Shown here: piece by piece, positions 1-11,413 of the stretch
How positions within the stretch are numbered: position 1 is the stretch's first letter
Layout of the letters: every line of letters begins with the position of its first letter
Assembly (NCBI GenBank): GCA_016169945.1
Contig: JADLSH010000076.1
Coordinates: forward strand, 1,369,001-1,433,000
Length of the DNA: 64,000 bases
From: Trachythela sp. YZ-2020
Taxonomy: Eukaryota > Cnidaria > Anthozoa > Malacalcyonacea > Clavulariidae
Direction of reading: 5' to 3'
The notes under the pieces: model-generated
What the model was told of the DNA's origin: nothing
The model's database searches: none
The model's input: only the letters and a program-made list of their open reading frames with translations
Position numbers and translations under genes: made by a program

Positions 1-112
1 TAGAGAAAAAAAAAGCTACAATTTCTCTGAAGCTAAGATTTACTGTACAGATGACTATTGAACAAATAGCTCATCTACTCAACAGGTGTAAAATTTACTA
101 ACCAGTTACTTG

Positions 113-722
113 CAGCAATTTTTCTAGCTCTTTCATGCTGTTGAGAAGGACCACCACATCTGTGCAGTCAGTAACTGGCTGTAGAGATTTAGTTGTTGTA
201 GCTATCCTTTGCCGCAGTACACTTATCCTGAGCTTTTTATGAGCAAGGTGCTCACCATGGTCATCAGCTCAAACTGCATTAAGGAATCTCGTAGGCAACT
301 CAACATCTTCCTTGATTGGTACTTCATGCTCCTCTCGAAAAAGGAGCCGCCTCACAGCAACCATTAGTGCAGTTGGTTGCACTGCTGGGGTAGATTTTCT
401 TAGGCTTGCATGTGACAGAGACAGTCACATCAGTAGGAACAAAAGACTTGTGATTGTTGTGCTCGACTTCATCCATGTCATTCACTAAAATAATACCTCC
501 AGGTGATATATAGCCAACAGGATCAGTGTAGTCTGATGCAGGCAACATACCAAAGTACTCCCCTTTTTCTGTCACCTGAGCAGGTGTATGAAGAGGCCTT
601 GGAAATCCTTCAGATGTTCTGCAACGCACATAAGCCTTATCATCCATTGCATGCCTGCACAAGTAAGGTTTGACAAGTAAATCTTGTGTAGTTTTTGATA
701 TGTGCTCTATTATAATGGACAT
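113..722 (-). pseudogene. Unrecognised broken coding segment
   Basis: A 132-residue open frame (722 to 324) starts MSIIIEHISKTTQDLL and has a composition that looks like real protein (Cys-rich end NCTNGCCEAAPF). Reading on in another frame, the minus strand continues as VRRLLFREEHEVPIKEDVEL down to about position 270 and then, after a stop, as KLRISVLRQRIATTTKSL. This suggests one protein broken by a frameshift and a nonsense change. I recognise no domain. Dense repeats surround it, so it is probably a decayed transposon or repeat-borne gene. Function unknown. Confidence 0.35.
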
Positions 723-831
723 TAAAGTGCCTATATCACTTGCACGCTGGGTCAGCCGTCAGCAAAAAAGGCTCATTTGTGTACCACAATCATTAAAAAA
801 TGTGACCAGCGGTTTTCGCAAGATAAACAAT

Positions 832-1490
832 ATGGCGTCCTCTAGATATGTAACTGTTGAAGAAGTATTAGACGAAGTTTTGTTTGAAAACGATGACTTT
901 GAAACAAAAAAAGCCTGAACACACCCTGGACGAAGTTATTAGCCTTTTTCAGTGGGTAAATTTAGCTGTTTGCATGATTCGTTGTCAAATTATTACAGCT
1001 TCCTTGGGGAAGCGAAGAGGGAGTTGCGATGCATTTACAATAAGCATGAAATCGGACTTGACGGGATGGACAAAGTTCTGAAGTCTAATATCCCAGTGTT
1101 GCCTATAATTTCTTCAGAAGTCCTGTTGTGGTTAAAGAGTATACACAGACGAATGTTGGCTAATCCAAAAGCCCGTAATCCTTGGAGTATTGAGTTTAAA
1201 CGTGACCTGCCAGAACAACTATTCGAGCACATGCGAGATCCATAAAAAGAAGTTCTACTGCATTCTGAGTCTATGTAGAGACACGCGAAGTAAAGTTTAC
1301 ACAGATACATCGACTCCTGCATGATCTGTCAAAATTTTGTGGTATTTCAACGAGTGAAATCAGTACTGAGCTTCAAAAGCGTTTCAGAGGTAATCGAAAA
1401 GGATTTATTGCTAAAGTTTTAGTGGACGAGGACAGACCTTTCATTGTTGCATTTGACAACAAGAAAAATATATTAACAGTAACATGCAAG
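832..1490 (+). pseudogene. Unrecognised multi-frame coding remnant
   Basis: Three stretches in different frames look protein-like. An ATG at 832 begins MASSRYVTVEEVLDEVLFEN. A 97-residue frame covers 952-1245 and contains KVLKSNIPVLPIISSEVL. A third frame at about 1326-1490 reads LSKFCGISTSEISTELQKRF followed by IVAFDNKKNILTVTCK. Frame changes near 905 and 1245-1325 mean either introns or frameshifts; I see no convincing splice sites. No known domain is evident. It may be the 5' part of a decayed element-borne gene. The minus-strand open frame at 1035-1322 is a shadow of it. Confidence 0.3.
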
Positions 1491-1520
1491 TATGATGCTG
1501 GAACAGTGGCGAAGCCAGCG

Positions 1521-1978
1521 GTCATGCAGGTCATGCAGTGCATGACTAAAACTTTCCCCAAAAATGTTTAAAAATCAGTTCAATAAAATTGTCTAAAATA
1601 GAATTACGCTTTATCTTTGCCTTTATACGTTCAGCTGCTTTATGCTATATTTTTAAACGTAAATCAATGGTCTTTACGCGATATTTTCGCTGAATATTCT
1701 CGTATGTTTTTGATTTCGGCTTTGTTGCCTTGGCAACTGAGTAGGGCATGCATATTTTCACATGCATGACCGGTTGCGTAATACGAGTGGAAAACGAGTG
1801 CGTGGAATTGCTGCGTGGTTACCCGCTGCGTGTTTTGGTCATGCATTTTCAGAATTGCATGACTAGCTAATATTATTTTATATTAGGTTTCTTGTTTTCT
1901 GATTGGCTTACGATGTTTGCGCAAGCGCAATGCGGTTGTTTTTGAAGCAATGGTCATGCAATTTTCGATTTGCATGAC
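1521..1978. repeat. Four dispersed 25-26 bp palindromes (GTCATGCA...TGCATGAC)
   Basis: Four short inverted repeats of the same kind lie within 460 bp: 1521-1546, 1746-1770, 1838-1863 and 1953-1978. Each has an 8-bp arm GTCATGCA (GCATGCAT in the second) and the arm TGCATGAC around a spacer of about 10 bases. Repeated hairpins of this type are common as subterminal transposase-binding sites in DNA transposons, but no transposase is visible beside them. The interval 1564-2210 otherwise holds only unsupported short open frames. Confidence 0.6.
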
Positions 1979-2221
1979 TAACGGGCAGCCCTACCTGATC
2001 ACAGCTTCTTTGCTCGAAGCTTTCCGCCTGAATGAACATGGCTTCAAGTCATTCAGGCATTTAGAGTTCTTCTTCGCGCAAAGTCACGATATTGTTTCGG
2101 AGTTGGTGAGAAAATCTTTTTCTGCTTGGGCTACTGCAGTACTGCTGAACAGAACATTATTGTTAAGCAGCGACCAACGCCAGATTTTTCGTCAAGAAAA
2201 TACTATTTGACCGGCAGGGGA

Positions 2222-2612
2222 CATATCTTCAGTTCGGTGCATGCTATGTATATGGCAATACCACCGTTCGATTCAGCGTTTTACAATCTCTTTAGAGAAG
2301 TAAATTGTGTTTGTTTACAACGCTATGCGGCCAATTTAGCCGCTTTCAAACACTCTGAATTTTGTTTTGTTTACAAATTAGCAATAATATAATGTTTTGT
2401 TTACAAATTAGCAATAATATAAACTAATTAAATATTCATTTCGCTTTCCTACCTTTCGTTTACACGGTACAAACTCGTAAATACCCCCATTCGACGGGTC
2501 TTTGTGATATCTTTGACATGAATCCATTTTTATTACAATACGACATAATCTAGCCCTTTTATGGCAATTCTTGTGAAAATGCTTTCTTTGTTGCGAAGCC
2601 GGTATTGTCGAG
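2222..2612 (+). repeat. Dispersed repeat, copy 1 (partner at 23644-24015)
   Basis: From CATATCTTC onward this stretch aligns with 23644-24015 in the same orientation. Shared blocks include TGCATGCTATGTA, ACCACCGTTCGATTCAGCG, AAGTAAATTGTGTTTGTTTA, CATTTCGCTTTCCTACCTTT and a GCGAA-CCGGT block near the end. An internal duplication of TGTTTTGTTTACAAATTAGC occurs only in this copy. It carries no coding capacity I recognise. The second copy sits inside a Harbinger transposase gene, which marks the family as mobile. Confidence 0.75.
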
Positions 2613-3107
2613 TGAGCGAAACAGTCAAAATTTAGATATTATTCTGAATGGGTTTTCCTATTTTTGTGTTTACCTTCATTATTGTTCTCTGAAATATGCA
2701 AAATTCTCAACATTTTTTCCTTTATTAGGTCAAGCTATTCGTAGAAGTTGATGCCCAGATTGCTGCATATGGCAATTCTGGGAGTCAATATTTCAAAATT
2801 TTCCCGGCGGTGCATGCCCCCAGACCTCCCTAGCAGGTCTCGCGTCGCTCTTTGCATGACCACTCACATCGGACTGGCTTCCCACTGTGCTGGAATAATT
2901 TTGGATATGGATTTCATGAATAAAACAGATGAAGGCTATTTAAATATTCGTGTTAGAAAGTTCAAGTTGTTTTTTTGCCAGACCATAAGTCCACAATAGC
3001 AGTATGTGCTATCATTAAGTACTTGGCTTGGAATATAGACACATTTGCTAGGAGTATAAGGACAGGGCTTTTGCTGCTTCTCAGGCAACCAAAGCAGCAT
3101 TATGAAC
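2613..3107. other. Gap without recognisable gene
   Basis: This holds short open frames only (for example 2748-2999 on the plus strand), with no domain-like composition or splice structure. It separates the repeat copy from the minus-strand fragment that starts at 3108. Confidence 0.4.
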
Positions 3108-4482
3108 TCATTCATGGCGGAAAATTTCATGCCACCTATTCTGATAAGTAGTATTTGTCTTTAGCCTTATCAAAGCTAAATGTTTTGCTTCCCTACCTTC
3201 CATGGTCACTGCGAGGAGACTTTGCTTGTACTTATTAAAGACCTGCTGATCATGCAAGGGAACGATGCGCCCCATTGTCCAAATGGTAGGATTTACAGAG
3301 GTGGGCAGAAACAATGCATTTGCACGGTAGTACTCCTGAGCCAAAGTATTCAGTTTCTCAATGTCTGTCTGGTTTGTGTCATATCTGTTTATAATTGCAC
3401 AACAATCTTTTAGTGTAAGCTCTACATAGTGCAGTGCTAGAATTGTCTGTGTTTGTTTTCGACTGTCACCTTGCAAGTTGACAACAGTTTTGAAAAATGG
3501 TGGCAAAATGCCCTTGACTCCTTTCCTGTAAACCTGTAATGCTGATCAGTTTGCCTGCCTTGGGTTTCGTCAAACCATTTTTTCACTTTTTTAGCCAAGC
3601 GTCCTACCTTAACTTCATGTTGTAAAGCCTGAACGAGTTTTACAAAACAACTATCATGTGGCAGTTCAGAGAACATTTTACATGTTACGGGAATCTTTGA
3701 CTTAGCTACTGCTTCTTTTAGCAATACCTTAAAAAAGTAACCCCAAGCATTGTTTTTTAGGTGCAATGGCTCCACATGTGCTTTTTCAATTCTCTTCCCA
3801 ACAACAGGTGTAAACTCTTGACGGCTTTTATTCTGGGCAATATATTCAGTAACCTTGGTTCTTTTATTTTTGGCTGACATGTTTTTTTTTCAGTGAAGCC
3901 TTGAAAGAGTCAACCTTTTTGGCAACTCTTACCCTTTCCTCATATATCCAAGGTTTCCATTTGGACTTTGGGTCATTGCCATAAGTACCATTTAGGTCAG
4001 TATAATCATTGCCAAAAGTTGAAAAATAAGTGGCCGAATTGGGGAGCTCACCAGCAAGCATTGCCAACATCTTCATATCATTGGGGAGCTCTTCAAAACG
4101 AAATGTTATGTGTAAACCTAACACTTCAAACACTTGCCCTCTTTCGTTTTCTTCTTCTATGTAAGCAGAAAATTGCTCCTCGATTGAGTAAACTTTACCT
4201 ATATCTATTTTCTTGATTTCTTCCATAAGCTTATTGTATGTAAGATGCTTTGGAATAGAACAATTTGTCATGAATTTTATAGCAGTGTTGCCACCTCTCT
4301 TTATCAAGAGCCTTCATGCTAGTGGCGAGCTTCACGGCTTGATATTTTCTTTTGCCCATCACACCAGAGGTGTAATATGTGGCAATGCTTCTTAAAGTAT
4401 TGGCTTCAGAATTTTCAAATGCCATTACTTCCCTCTTACTGCTTTGGTTGATAATATAGTTGGCTACTTTATTGTCGTTCAA
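3108..4482 (-). pseudogene. Frameshifted repeat-family gene of unknown function
   Basis: Four minus-strand open frames follow each other in order with short overlaps, as expected for one gene with frameshifts: 4482-4231, 4307-3864, 3880-3437 and 3506-3108. The joins are natural: ATYYTSGVMGKRKYQAV runs to KALDKER, then GNTAIKFMTNCSIPKHL, IKKIDIGKVYSIEEQF, the Lys-rich end of the second frame, MSAKNKRTKVTEYIAQ, and finally NPTIWTMGRIVPLHDQQVF and NRWHEIFRHE. The summed length is close to 450 residues. I do not know its function. The GVMGKRKY / YNKLMEEIKKIDIG pattern resembles a multi-copy uncharacterised protein family I associate from memory with cnidarian genomes; that link is inference. There is no signal peptide or membrane segment. 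Probably a decayed mobile-element gene. Confidence 0.5.
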
Positions 4483-5850
4483 AACATAATTGCCGAATGT
4501 ATTTGTTTTGCACCTTTTTGGGGAGAGGGGGAGAGGGGGAGAGGGGGAGGGAGGAAGTTGGAATAGAGGAGGCCCTTAAACATCTTTCATAATAAGGGGC
4601 TGGATTATTTGAGAAGCCTACCTGTACACAGAGAAAAAGTCTTGTTGTCTGCCTTCATAGTCATTAGTGCAAATATTTTAGAATGCAATAAGGAACACAA
4701 TTGTTTTCCTTACATTTTAGTGCCTCCATTGGTTGGTTACTTTAAATCATCCTGAGGATGCTGAGAAGACCAAGCTTAAATCAGTGGCAGGCACTAGGGG
4801 GGTGCAAAGCCTTTGAATGATAGCGGATTCACTGTGTAACACAGCTGTATCAATGATTTTTACAACCATGAAAGGCTTGATAGGCTATAATTTAAGTAAA
4901 TTTGCATGAAATTTAAGTCAAAAAGTTTTAAGAATTGAAATTTGCAGCAACAAAAGGATGGTTATACGTTGGCAACCTAAGTTTGCATTCCCAAGTGTCC
5001 GCCACTGGCTTAAATGTAGAGTGGGAAAGTAGCAATCAAGGTCACAGTTCTAATTCACAGTTCTAATTTCCTTGTGTATATTTGTAAATATAGATACAAT
5101 CTTGTGATATTTTACATGTATTGACTAGTATGTATTAATATCTAATTTGCATTTAGTGTAATTGAAGGGGAGAAAATAGTGTCCAATCTTTGTATTATGT
5201 ATTTTTAACCCATGTGCCCCAATATGCCATATTTAATTACTCCCATTTTGTCTAATGCCCAACAATTTTAATAATAAATGGTATCTATTTTAATATAGAA
5301 ATACATAAAGGGTTGTCAAGGGGTGAAATGGGAGCTGGGATCTCAGTTGTCTTTTTCACTAGACAACTGAGAATTGGTTTTGAACCACTGTTCCATAGTC
5401 ATATGACTGGGGTTCAAACAAATTGCTGGTGGGAAAATGGCATTCAATCACCCCACCCCACCCACTTTACCACCCTCATGTAAGCCTGTATTAATTAGAC
5501 ATAGTTTTCATCTTCAAAATTGTCATATCCTTTCAAATCATCATCATTTGCTTTGAAGGCTACATATAGCATGGAAAGAACAAGATCACAATGGTATTTT
5601 TTCTCTTTCATACAAACAAGAACTATTAATCCAGTTAATTGCATGTATGCCACCACTCACGACCTAAAAGAACAATAGCAAAGACTTCTATAATGTATTT
5701 TAAGGGGGTGGTTTATATGAAGGCAAGTGACCTGGTTGGCTAAGTTAGTACTTGCCTTGATGAGAAAATGCAAACAAGTGATCTGTTTACTCTGGCTTTG
5801 CCTAAATGTTGGCGAGTTGTGATATCACTATCTAGCCTGTTGACTTGTCC
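4483..5850. other. Non-coding AT-rich stretch
   Basis: No supportable gene. It contains a short GA-rich run (about 4517-4552, GGGGGAGA units) and otherwise unstructured AT-rich sequence. No element ends were identified. Confidence 0.5.
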
Positions 5851-5875
5851 ACATGGTGAAATCAAACATTCCAAC

Positions 5876-5955
5876 TGTCCCGGTTTCACCGGGACAGTCC
5901 CGGTTTCACCGGTGTCTGTCCCGATGTCCCGGTAACAATAGAATTGTCCCGGTAT
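5876..5955 (+). repeat. CCCGG-rich short repeat cluster
   Basis: TCCCGGTTTCACCGGGACAG-type units repeat here: TGTCCCGGT recurs about five times in 80 bases, and TCCCGGTTTCACCGG is itself partly palindromic. A single TGTCCCGGTTT recurs at about 16537, near the other candidate end of the hAT element. The short frame translated across it is repeat-derived. Confidence 0.5.
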
Positions 5956-6323
5956 TCAAATTAAGTTCTCTTAAAAATATTCCCAGTTACTTACTCTGTT
6001 TGTACCTACATATTTTTTGTAAATGCGCATTTTTAGCTCATTGCTTCTCTTTGCAATTTTATTGTTTTATCGTCTTCTCTTAGTTTATACTATAAAAGTA
6101 CGTCGTAGTTTCACCGTTTTTCCACTTGGAAAAACATTTCCTTATGCAAGAAAATTTTAGTGGAAGTTTTGTAGGAAAAGAAGGAAATATAACTGTTATT
6201 ATGGAAGCACTGTTAAGTCATATGGCGGTGTTTGGCGCCAAGAAATTCAAAGATGAAATCGCCAAGACAACAAAAGGTATTAACCCTTCTTTCCCAATTA
6301 TATTATATCAGTCTTTGAAACTC

Positions 6324-6407
6324 AGGTCGGCATTCGGCAATGCCGACCTAAATGCCGACCTCCAAAGCGATATGTGTAGATTTAGGTCGGCAAAATTTTG
6401 CCGATCT
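6324..6407. repeat. Two AGGTCGGCAA...TTGCCGACCT palindromes
   Basis: The near-perfect inverted repeats lie at 6324-6349 and 6384-6407, each with AGGTCGGC in one arm and its complement GCCGA(C/T)CT in the other. A third copy is split by the P-type transposon: its left arm AGGTCGG is at 6792-6798 and its right arm TTGCCGATCT at 13827-13836. They are probably subterminal repeats of the host element. Confidence 0.7.
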
Positions 6408-6805
6408 ACTTTCAAATACGTCTCGGCATTTTTTTCCGCGGACGCATCTTTCACATACGCATTTTCAACGATGTATTTAGACTTGGATCAAGTCTGTCTC
6501 TCGGGTTTTGATCATTAGCTTGCGTAATCAAAATACGCTTTATTTTAGCGCTCACGATCTTGTCATTGGCTGTCAATGGAATTTGCTTGCTCATGGTCAT
6601 GCTATATGTACATGCACTGTTCGATTGGAGTTCATACATTTTGTTAGTTGTTTTGTTTGCTATTGGCATTGATTGCAATTAATTGCTGTTTATAAATACG
6701 CGTATTTGCAGCAAGCAAATTAAATTTTCGTTTGGATATTGTCTATTTGTTTTGAAAATATTTGGCGACCTAGATTGAGATTATCGCTTTTAGGTCGGGA
6801 ATTTC

Positions 6806-6841
6806 CAGTGAACTCAATTTGTTAACCTGGAACGATAACTG
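6806..6841 (+). repeat. Left terminal inverted repeat of the P element
   Basis: 36 bp, perfect complement of 13783-13818. It is preceded by the 8-mer GGAATTTC (6798-6805), the left half of the target duplication. The first 13 bases recur internally at 7096-7108. Confidence 0.93.
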
Positions 6842-6920
6842 CAGTCATTTCGTACGGAAAAAAGTGAAGCCTTGGCGTCAGGCCACAACGCCATCGTCGT
6901 CGCCATCAACGGTTATCGTA

Positions 6921-7085
6921 CGTCAGTTTCAGTCCCCTATACGCCATCATTTTTGCGCGGATCTGGACGTCAATTTCAGTCCCCTATTTTTGTTGCGCAG
7001 TTCTGGACGTCAGTTTCAGTCCCCTATTTTTGTTGCGCGGTTCTGGACGTCAGTTTCAGTCTCCTATACGCCATCATTTTTCAGC
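6921..7085 (+). repeat. Subterminal 40-47 bp tandem repeat of the P element
   Basis: CGTCA(G/A)TTTCAGTC(C/T)CCTAT starts at 6921, 6968, 7008 and 7048, giving spacings of 47, 40 and 40 bases with TTGCGCGG-TTCTGGA in between. Placed 80-280 bp inside the left end, it is a plausible transposase-binding array. The open frames drawn through it (for example 6872-7132) are repeat translations and not genes. Confidence 0.8.
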
Positions 7086-7327
7086 CCGGTTGCGCCAGTG
7101 AACTCAATATGGGTTGCGCAGGTCAATTTTAGCCCTCGATGCATCAAATTTCACGAAAGCAAGACATACTTCTCCATCCTGACAAAACAATGGTGTTACT
7201 CCTATACTGGCTATAGCTGCTTTTTAGGTAAATACGTCTTAAAAATGCCGATATATTGCGTCGCACCTGGGTGCAAAAGCAAACAATACGGAAAGAAAAA
7301 TTGTCGCGAAAAAATATCATTTCACAG

Positions 7328-8850
7328 GTAAGTAAATTTAGCTTTCTTTTCATCAATTATTCGCAGAATCCTAAAGTTATTTGCGTGTTTGCCGATGGTA
7401 GATTGAGACTAAAACTTAGATCGATGATATCAATTTAGTCTTAATTTGGTTTTATAATTAAATCTGTTTGTTTTGAACAAATTAAAAAGCCCGCTCAAAT
7501 CCGCGCCTTTAATCCGGAGCATAAATTAAACATGGCGATTGGGAAACAGGAAATATGCAGATCGGACAGCTCCTTGCATTTATAAACTTTATGCCCGAGC
7601 TTGTACAGGCCACTTTATGCATTAAATTTCTTATTGATTTGTGTTATTGTGTGACAAGATATAACAAAACTGGCAGCGAAAGATGTTAAATTTTCTGTAT
7701 TATTTTGAAAGCTCTCGAGGAAGAACATTTCAATTCTCAATAATTGATTATCTTTATATGGGATTACGAACATTTTATAGTATAAAGAGACTACAGTACT
7801 ATACCGCAGAAAGGATACACTGTACGCTTATTATTAAAGCTTTATATTACAGTATTTTATATATTTAATGAAATAATATTTGTAATTTGTTGAAATGATA
7901 AATACTGTATTTTAAAAGTTTACTTAATAAATCAGTCTTGATGGGTATGTTATTATACAATGATAAATTAAATTGTAAGATTGTATTCGAGCTACAGTAC
8001 TGTAGTTTACGAACAGCATTGTAATAGTTTTCGATAAATTTATGTTTAAAATAATCAAGGTATATTGCAGCAAATACTTCCATAGACATAGCTTTTTCAA
8101 ATCCATTCTTGGGTATGATTGCTGTATACAAATAAAATTTGGCCAAACTAGTGAATCAGGCATTTGCTCACCAAAAAAGACGTTTGTATTTAATAGCCCA
8201 GCAATATTGTACACAGGCACTGTTTTGGGGGAGTATAAGACCCAAATAGCTTATTTTTTAGGGGGGGGGGGCAAACAGCAAATTCTGCCTCTGTACTAAG
8301 AGTATTCCCGTGTTCATGGGTTGGATGGTTACCATGAATCCGAGAAAATGAGAATTTATTTTAACATTGAAAATGTCAAATGTGTGTTAACTATAGTAAT
8401 ATACATCCTATGATATCCCAAAGTCATGCCAAGTCAAAACCCCAAATAGGCATATATTCTGAATATTAAAGTACTACATATTAAATATTATACACCATTA
8501 TAAAAATATAACCCATTGAGCCGCAGCACTCTACCTTGATGAGTAAAATTGTCTGGCATTAAAAAGAGTAAAAAATTAACTTTTATAACATTTGGGTATA
8601 AAATATTATTTTAAAAACTATTAGTGACTTCTCCAGAGTGTTGTATAGCAACATGGTGGTTAATTGTTAAAGCTGTTTACCAAATTGTCAATTTACTTCA
8701 TACAGTATATGGATTAGAACAAATGTTTATGCAAAAATACTAAAATTTGGGAATTTGTATTACATCTATTATTTTTTTTGTTTTCAATGTGGTCTGAAGC
8801 ATCCTCTTTAATAATGCTCAATTTTAACATAATTCATAAACATTCACTAG
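7328..8850 (+). other. Large first intron of the P transposase
   Basis: It begins GTAAGT directly after the first half of the THAP finger and ends in CACTAG before the second half, so splicing restores a continuous THAP domain. Nothing coding is recognised inside. It contains a G homopolymer near 8261 and, at about 8515-8575, a short block (GCAGCACTCT then GATGAGTAAAATTGTCTG) that recurs in reverse near 63695-63750. Confidence 0.75.
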
Positions 8851-8917
8851 GTTTCCATTGAAGAATTCTCAAGCACTGGCAAAATGGGAAAAAGTGATAA
8901 AAAAATATGATGGTCAA

Positions 8918-9187
8918 GGAAATATAACAACCACTGATGATTCCTCACCACCAATGATAATGTCTGATGAATACAATTTCACAGCTCCTGGTGAAGTAAA
9001 TATAACAACCACTGATGATTCCTCACCACCAATGATAATGTCTGATGAATACAATTTCACAGCTCCTGGTGAAGTAAATATAACCACTGATGATTCCTCA
9101 CCACCAATGAAAATGTCTGATGAATACAATTTCACAGCTCCTGGTGAAGTAAATATAACCACTGATGATTCCTCACCACCAATGTAA
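8918..9187 (+). repeat. In-frame 75/78-bp coding minisatellite
   Basis: Units start at GATGATTCC positions 8936, 9014, 9089 and 9164 (spacing 78, 75, 75), all multiples of three. Translated they give 26- and 25-residue units with NITT(T)DDSSPPM, MSDEYNFTAPGEV. The last unit is truncated and runs into a stop. The expansion sits just after the THAP domain and knocks the downstream transposase out of frame. Confidence 0.9.
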
Positions 9188-11413
9188 ATATAATGATTTA
9201 AAATCAATGAAAAAAATTATCAGTGCATTGAAAAAAAAATCACTCATCAAAGAATCTGAGGAAGAGCAACTCCACAGACATTTTGATGGTTTAAAGTTGT
9301 CAATAGCAAAGAATATGACAAGAAATTCGAAAGGGCCTTCGACAAGCAGAAGATACAACAATTCTGTTAAAGAGTTTGCACTTACATTAAACTTTTACTC
9401 TCCGAAAGCCTATGAATAAGTGAGATCAGTCATGCCACTCCCTCATCCATCTCTAATTCGAAAGTGGGCAAGCAATATAAGGTGTGAACCAGGATTTCTC
9501 GGTGAGTCATTTAACATCCTAAAAGAAGAAGTTAAATCAAATGCTGACAAAAAAGATTGCTGCTTGGTCCTCGATGCAATGGCCATACGCAAACAAGTGC
9601 TTTGGGAATGTGCCAACAAGAAGTACAGTGGATTTGTGGATTATGGTCCATTAGAAGCTAAAGAACCTCAGATTATTGCCTCTGAAGCTCTGGTCTTCTT
9701 ATTGGTTGGATTAAGAAGCCACTGGAAGCAACCTATTGGGTATTTCCTAACAGATAAAACGTCTGCAGCTATCCAAGCATCCCTCATTAAAATCGCCCTA
9801 ACAAAGGCAGCTGCTGCTGGTCTGAAAGTGTGGTGTGTTACATCAGACGGGACATCAACCAACATCAGCACCTTCCGCATGCTTGGCTGTGTATTTGGCA
9901 ATACCTACGAAACCATTTCTCCAAAGTTCAATCATCCTGTAACAGGTGAAGATGTGTTTGCTGTTCTGGATGCCTGCCATATGTTAAAGCTGGCGAGAAA
10001 TGCCCTGGCATTTCTTGGCACAGCTTGCACAGCAGATGGTGAGAAGATACAATGGAAATTTCTCGACAGTCTCCATCTAGTTCAGGAGCAAGAAGGATTG
10101 AAGCTCGGGAATAAATTGACCAACAACCATGTCGAGTTCCAAAAGCACAAGATGAATGTGAGACTGGCAGCCCAAACGCTCAGTGGTTCAGTTGCAGATG
10201 CCATTGATTTCTTGAACATTGTTCAGAAGCAGCCAGAGTTCCGAGACAGCGAAGCCACAATAATGTTCATACAAACTATCGACAGGCTATTTGATTTGCT
10301 TAACACAAGGATCCACATGGGAAAGATTTCAAGAAACCACTGAGTCTACCCAATATGCATGGATGGCAAGCTACCCTAGAGAAAACTGCCAAGTACCTGC
10401 TGAGTCTAAAATCTCTTGAGGGAGTATGCCTACTGAAGCATCCTAGACGAACATTTGTTCTCGGGTTTGTTGTCACTATCAAGTCCACACTTGAAATGGT
10501 CAAGAGAATGCTGACCACAGAGGAAACCCCCTTTAAGTATGTGTTAACATACAAATTTTCACAAGATCACATTGAGCTGCTGTTCTTGTGCGTAAGAGCA
10601 AAAGGTGGATGGAATAACAATCCTAATTCTCTTCAACTCAAGTATTCCTTGCGAAGAATGCTCCTTGGTAATGCTGTGAAAGCATCAACTAATGGCAATT
10701 GTCAAGTGTTTGATGATCATGTGGTGATACCCATATTTCGCACAAGAAAACATGCATCACCATTAGTCGAAGAGAGTGCACAAGAGGTAGAGAAACAACA
10801 ACAAACAGACCATCACTTGAGAGAAATGGTAAATAAGTTGTCAACATCAAACCCACACTCAGAATTTGTAGTAAACATATTGCAATACATCAGTGGATTT
10901 GTAACCTCAAAACTGGTGAAGCAAGTGAAATGTTGCTCCTGCATTGCTGATCTAACAGGTCCACCTACCATTGTACCAACACACTCAGAACATGATTACA
11001 AAAAACCTGCTGCTGCTGAGAAACTCCCTTTCATCCATTTCATTAACAATGGTCATTTGACGGTACCATCGAAGTTTGTGGTGGATGTTGTCAAGTATGC
11101 TGAGTACACATTTAAACTATATACTACCAACTTGACACTCAACAACATCAGCAAGACAAAGATGATCATGGAAACGTGTCAACACTTTGGGCAAGTTGCA
11201 ACCAGTTCACTTCCTCCACCACATGAAACGTCCAGGAATGAACCATTGCTCGAAGAAGACCATCGACTTTGGTTGTTGAAGTGTGTTGCCGACTCATACC
11301 TCACCATTAGATTATCCACCTACGGAAAACATTACTGTGAGACAGTGGTAAACTTTGGAAAACCTAGTCAAAGGCATCACTTAACAAAGATGATATTATT
11401 CAACAACCAGTAG

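Larger units (their letters stand above)
7245..11413 (+). pseudogene. THAP9/P-type transposase, broken
   Basis: Exon 1 (7245-7327) begins MPIYCVAPGCKSKQYG, the first CxxxxC half of a THAP finger. It ends at a GTAAGT donor and joins exon 2 at 8851 after an AG acceptor to read ISFHRFPLKNSQALAKWEKV, the THAP core. The frame then enters a tandem repeat and stops at 9185-9187. The catalytic part resumes near 9165 with NSVKEFALTLNFYSPKAYE, hits TAA at 9417-9419 where related proteins have Tyr, and continues 9420-10308 (CCLVLDAMAIRKQ, VWCVTSDGTSTN, VFAVLDACHMLKLARNAL: Asp residues of the RNase H-like fold and insertion domain). A one-base loss near 10308 shifts the frame; 10320-11413 gives GKDFKKPLSLPNMHGWQ, the GGWNNNPNSLQLKYSLRRML motif and the C-terminal ISGFVTSKL-CCSC segment. 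It would act in the nucleus, cutting and joining element ends. Damage: one stop, at least two frameshifts and a coding repeat expansion. Confidence 0.85.

Noticed and set aside
5853..6518. Genes at 5853-6083 and 6126-6518
   Set aside because: The first is translated CCCGG repeat. The second runs through the AGGTCGG palindromes and shows no domain.
6872..7132. Plus-strand open frames with repeated FQSPIF/VSVPY peptides as a gene
   Set aside because: They are translations of the 40-47 bp subterminal tandem repeat of the P element in several frames.
8914..9207. Minus-strand frame with repeated GGEESSVVIFTSPGAVKLYS
   Set aside because: It is the antisense of the coding minisatellite in the transposase; no independent support.
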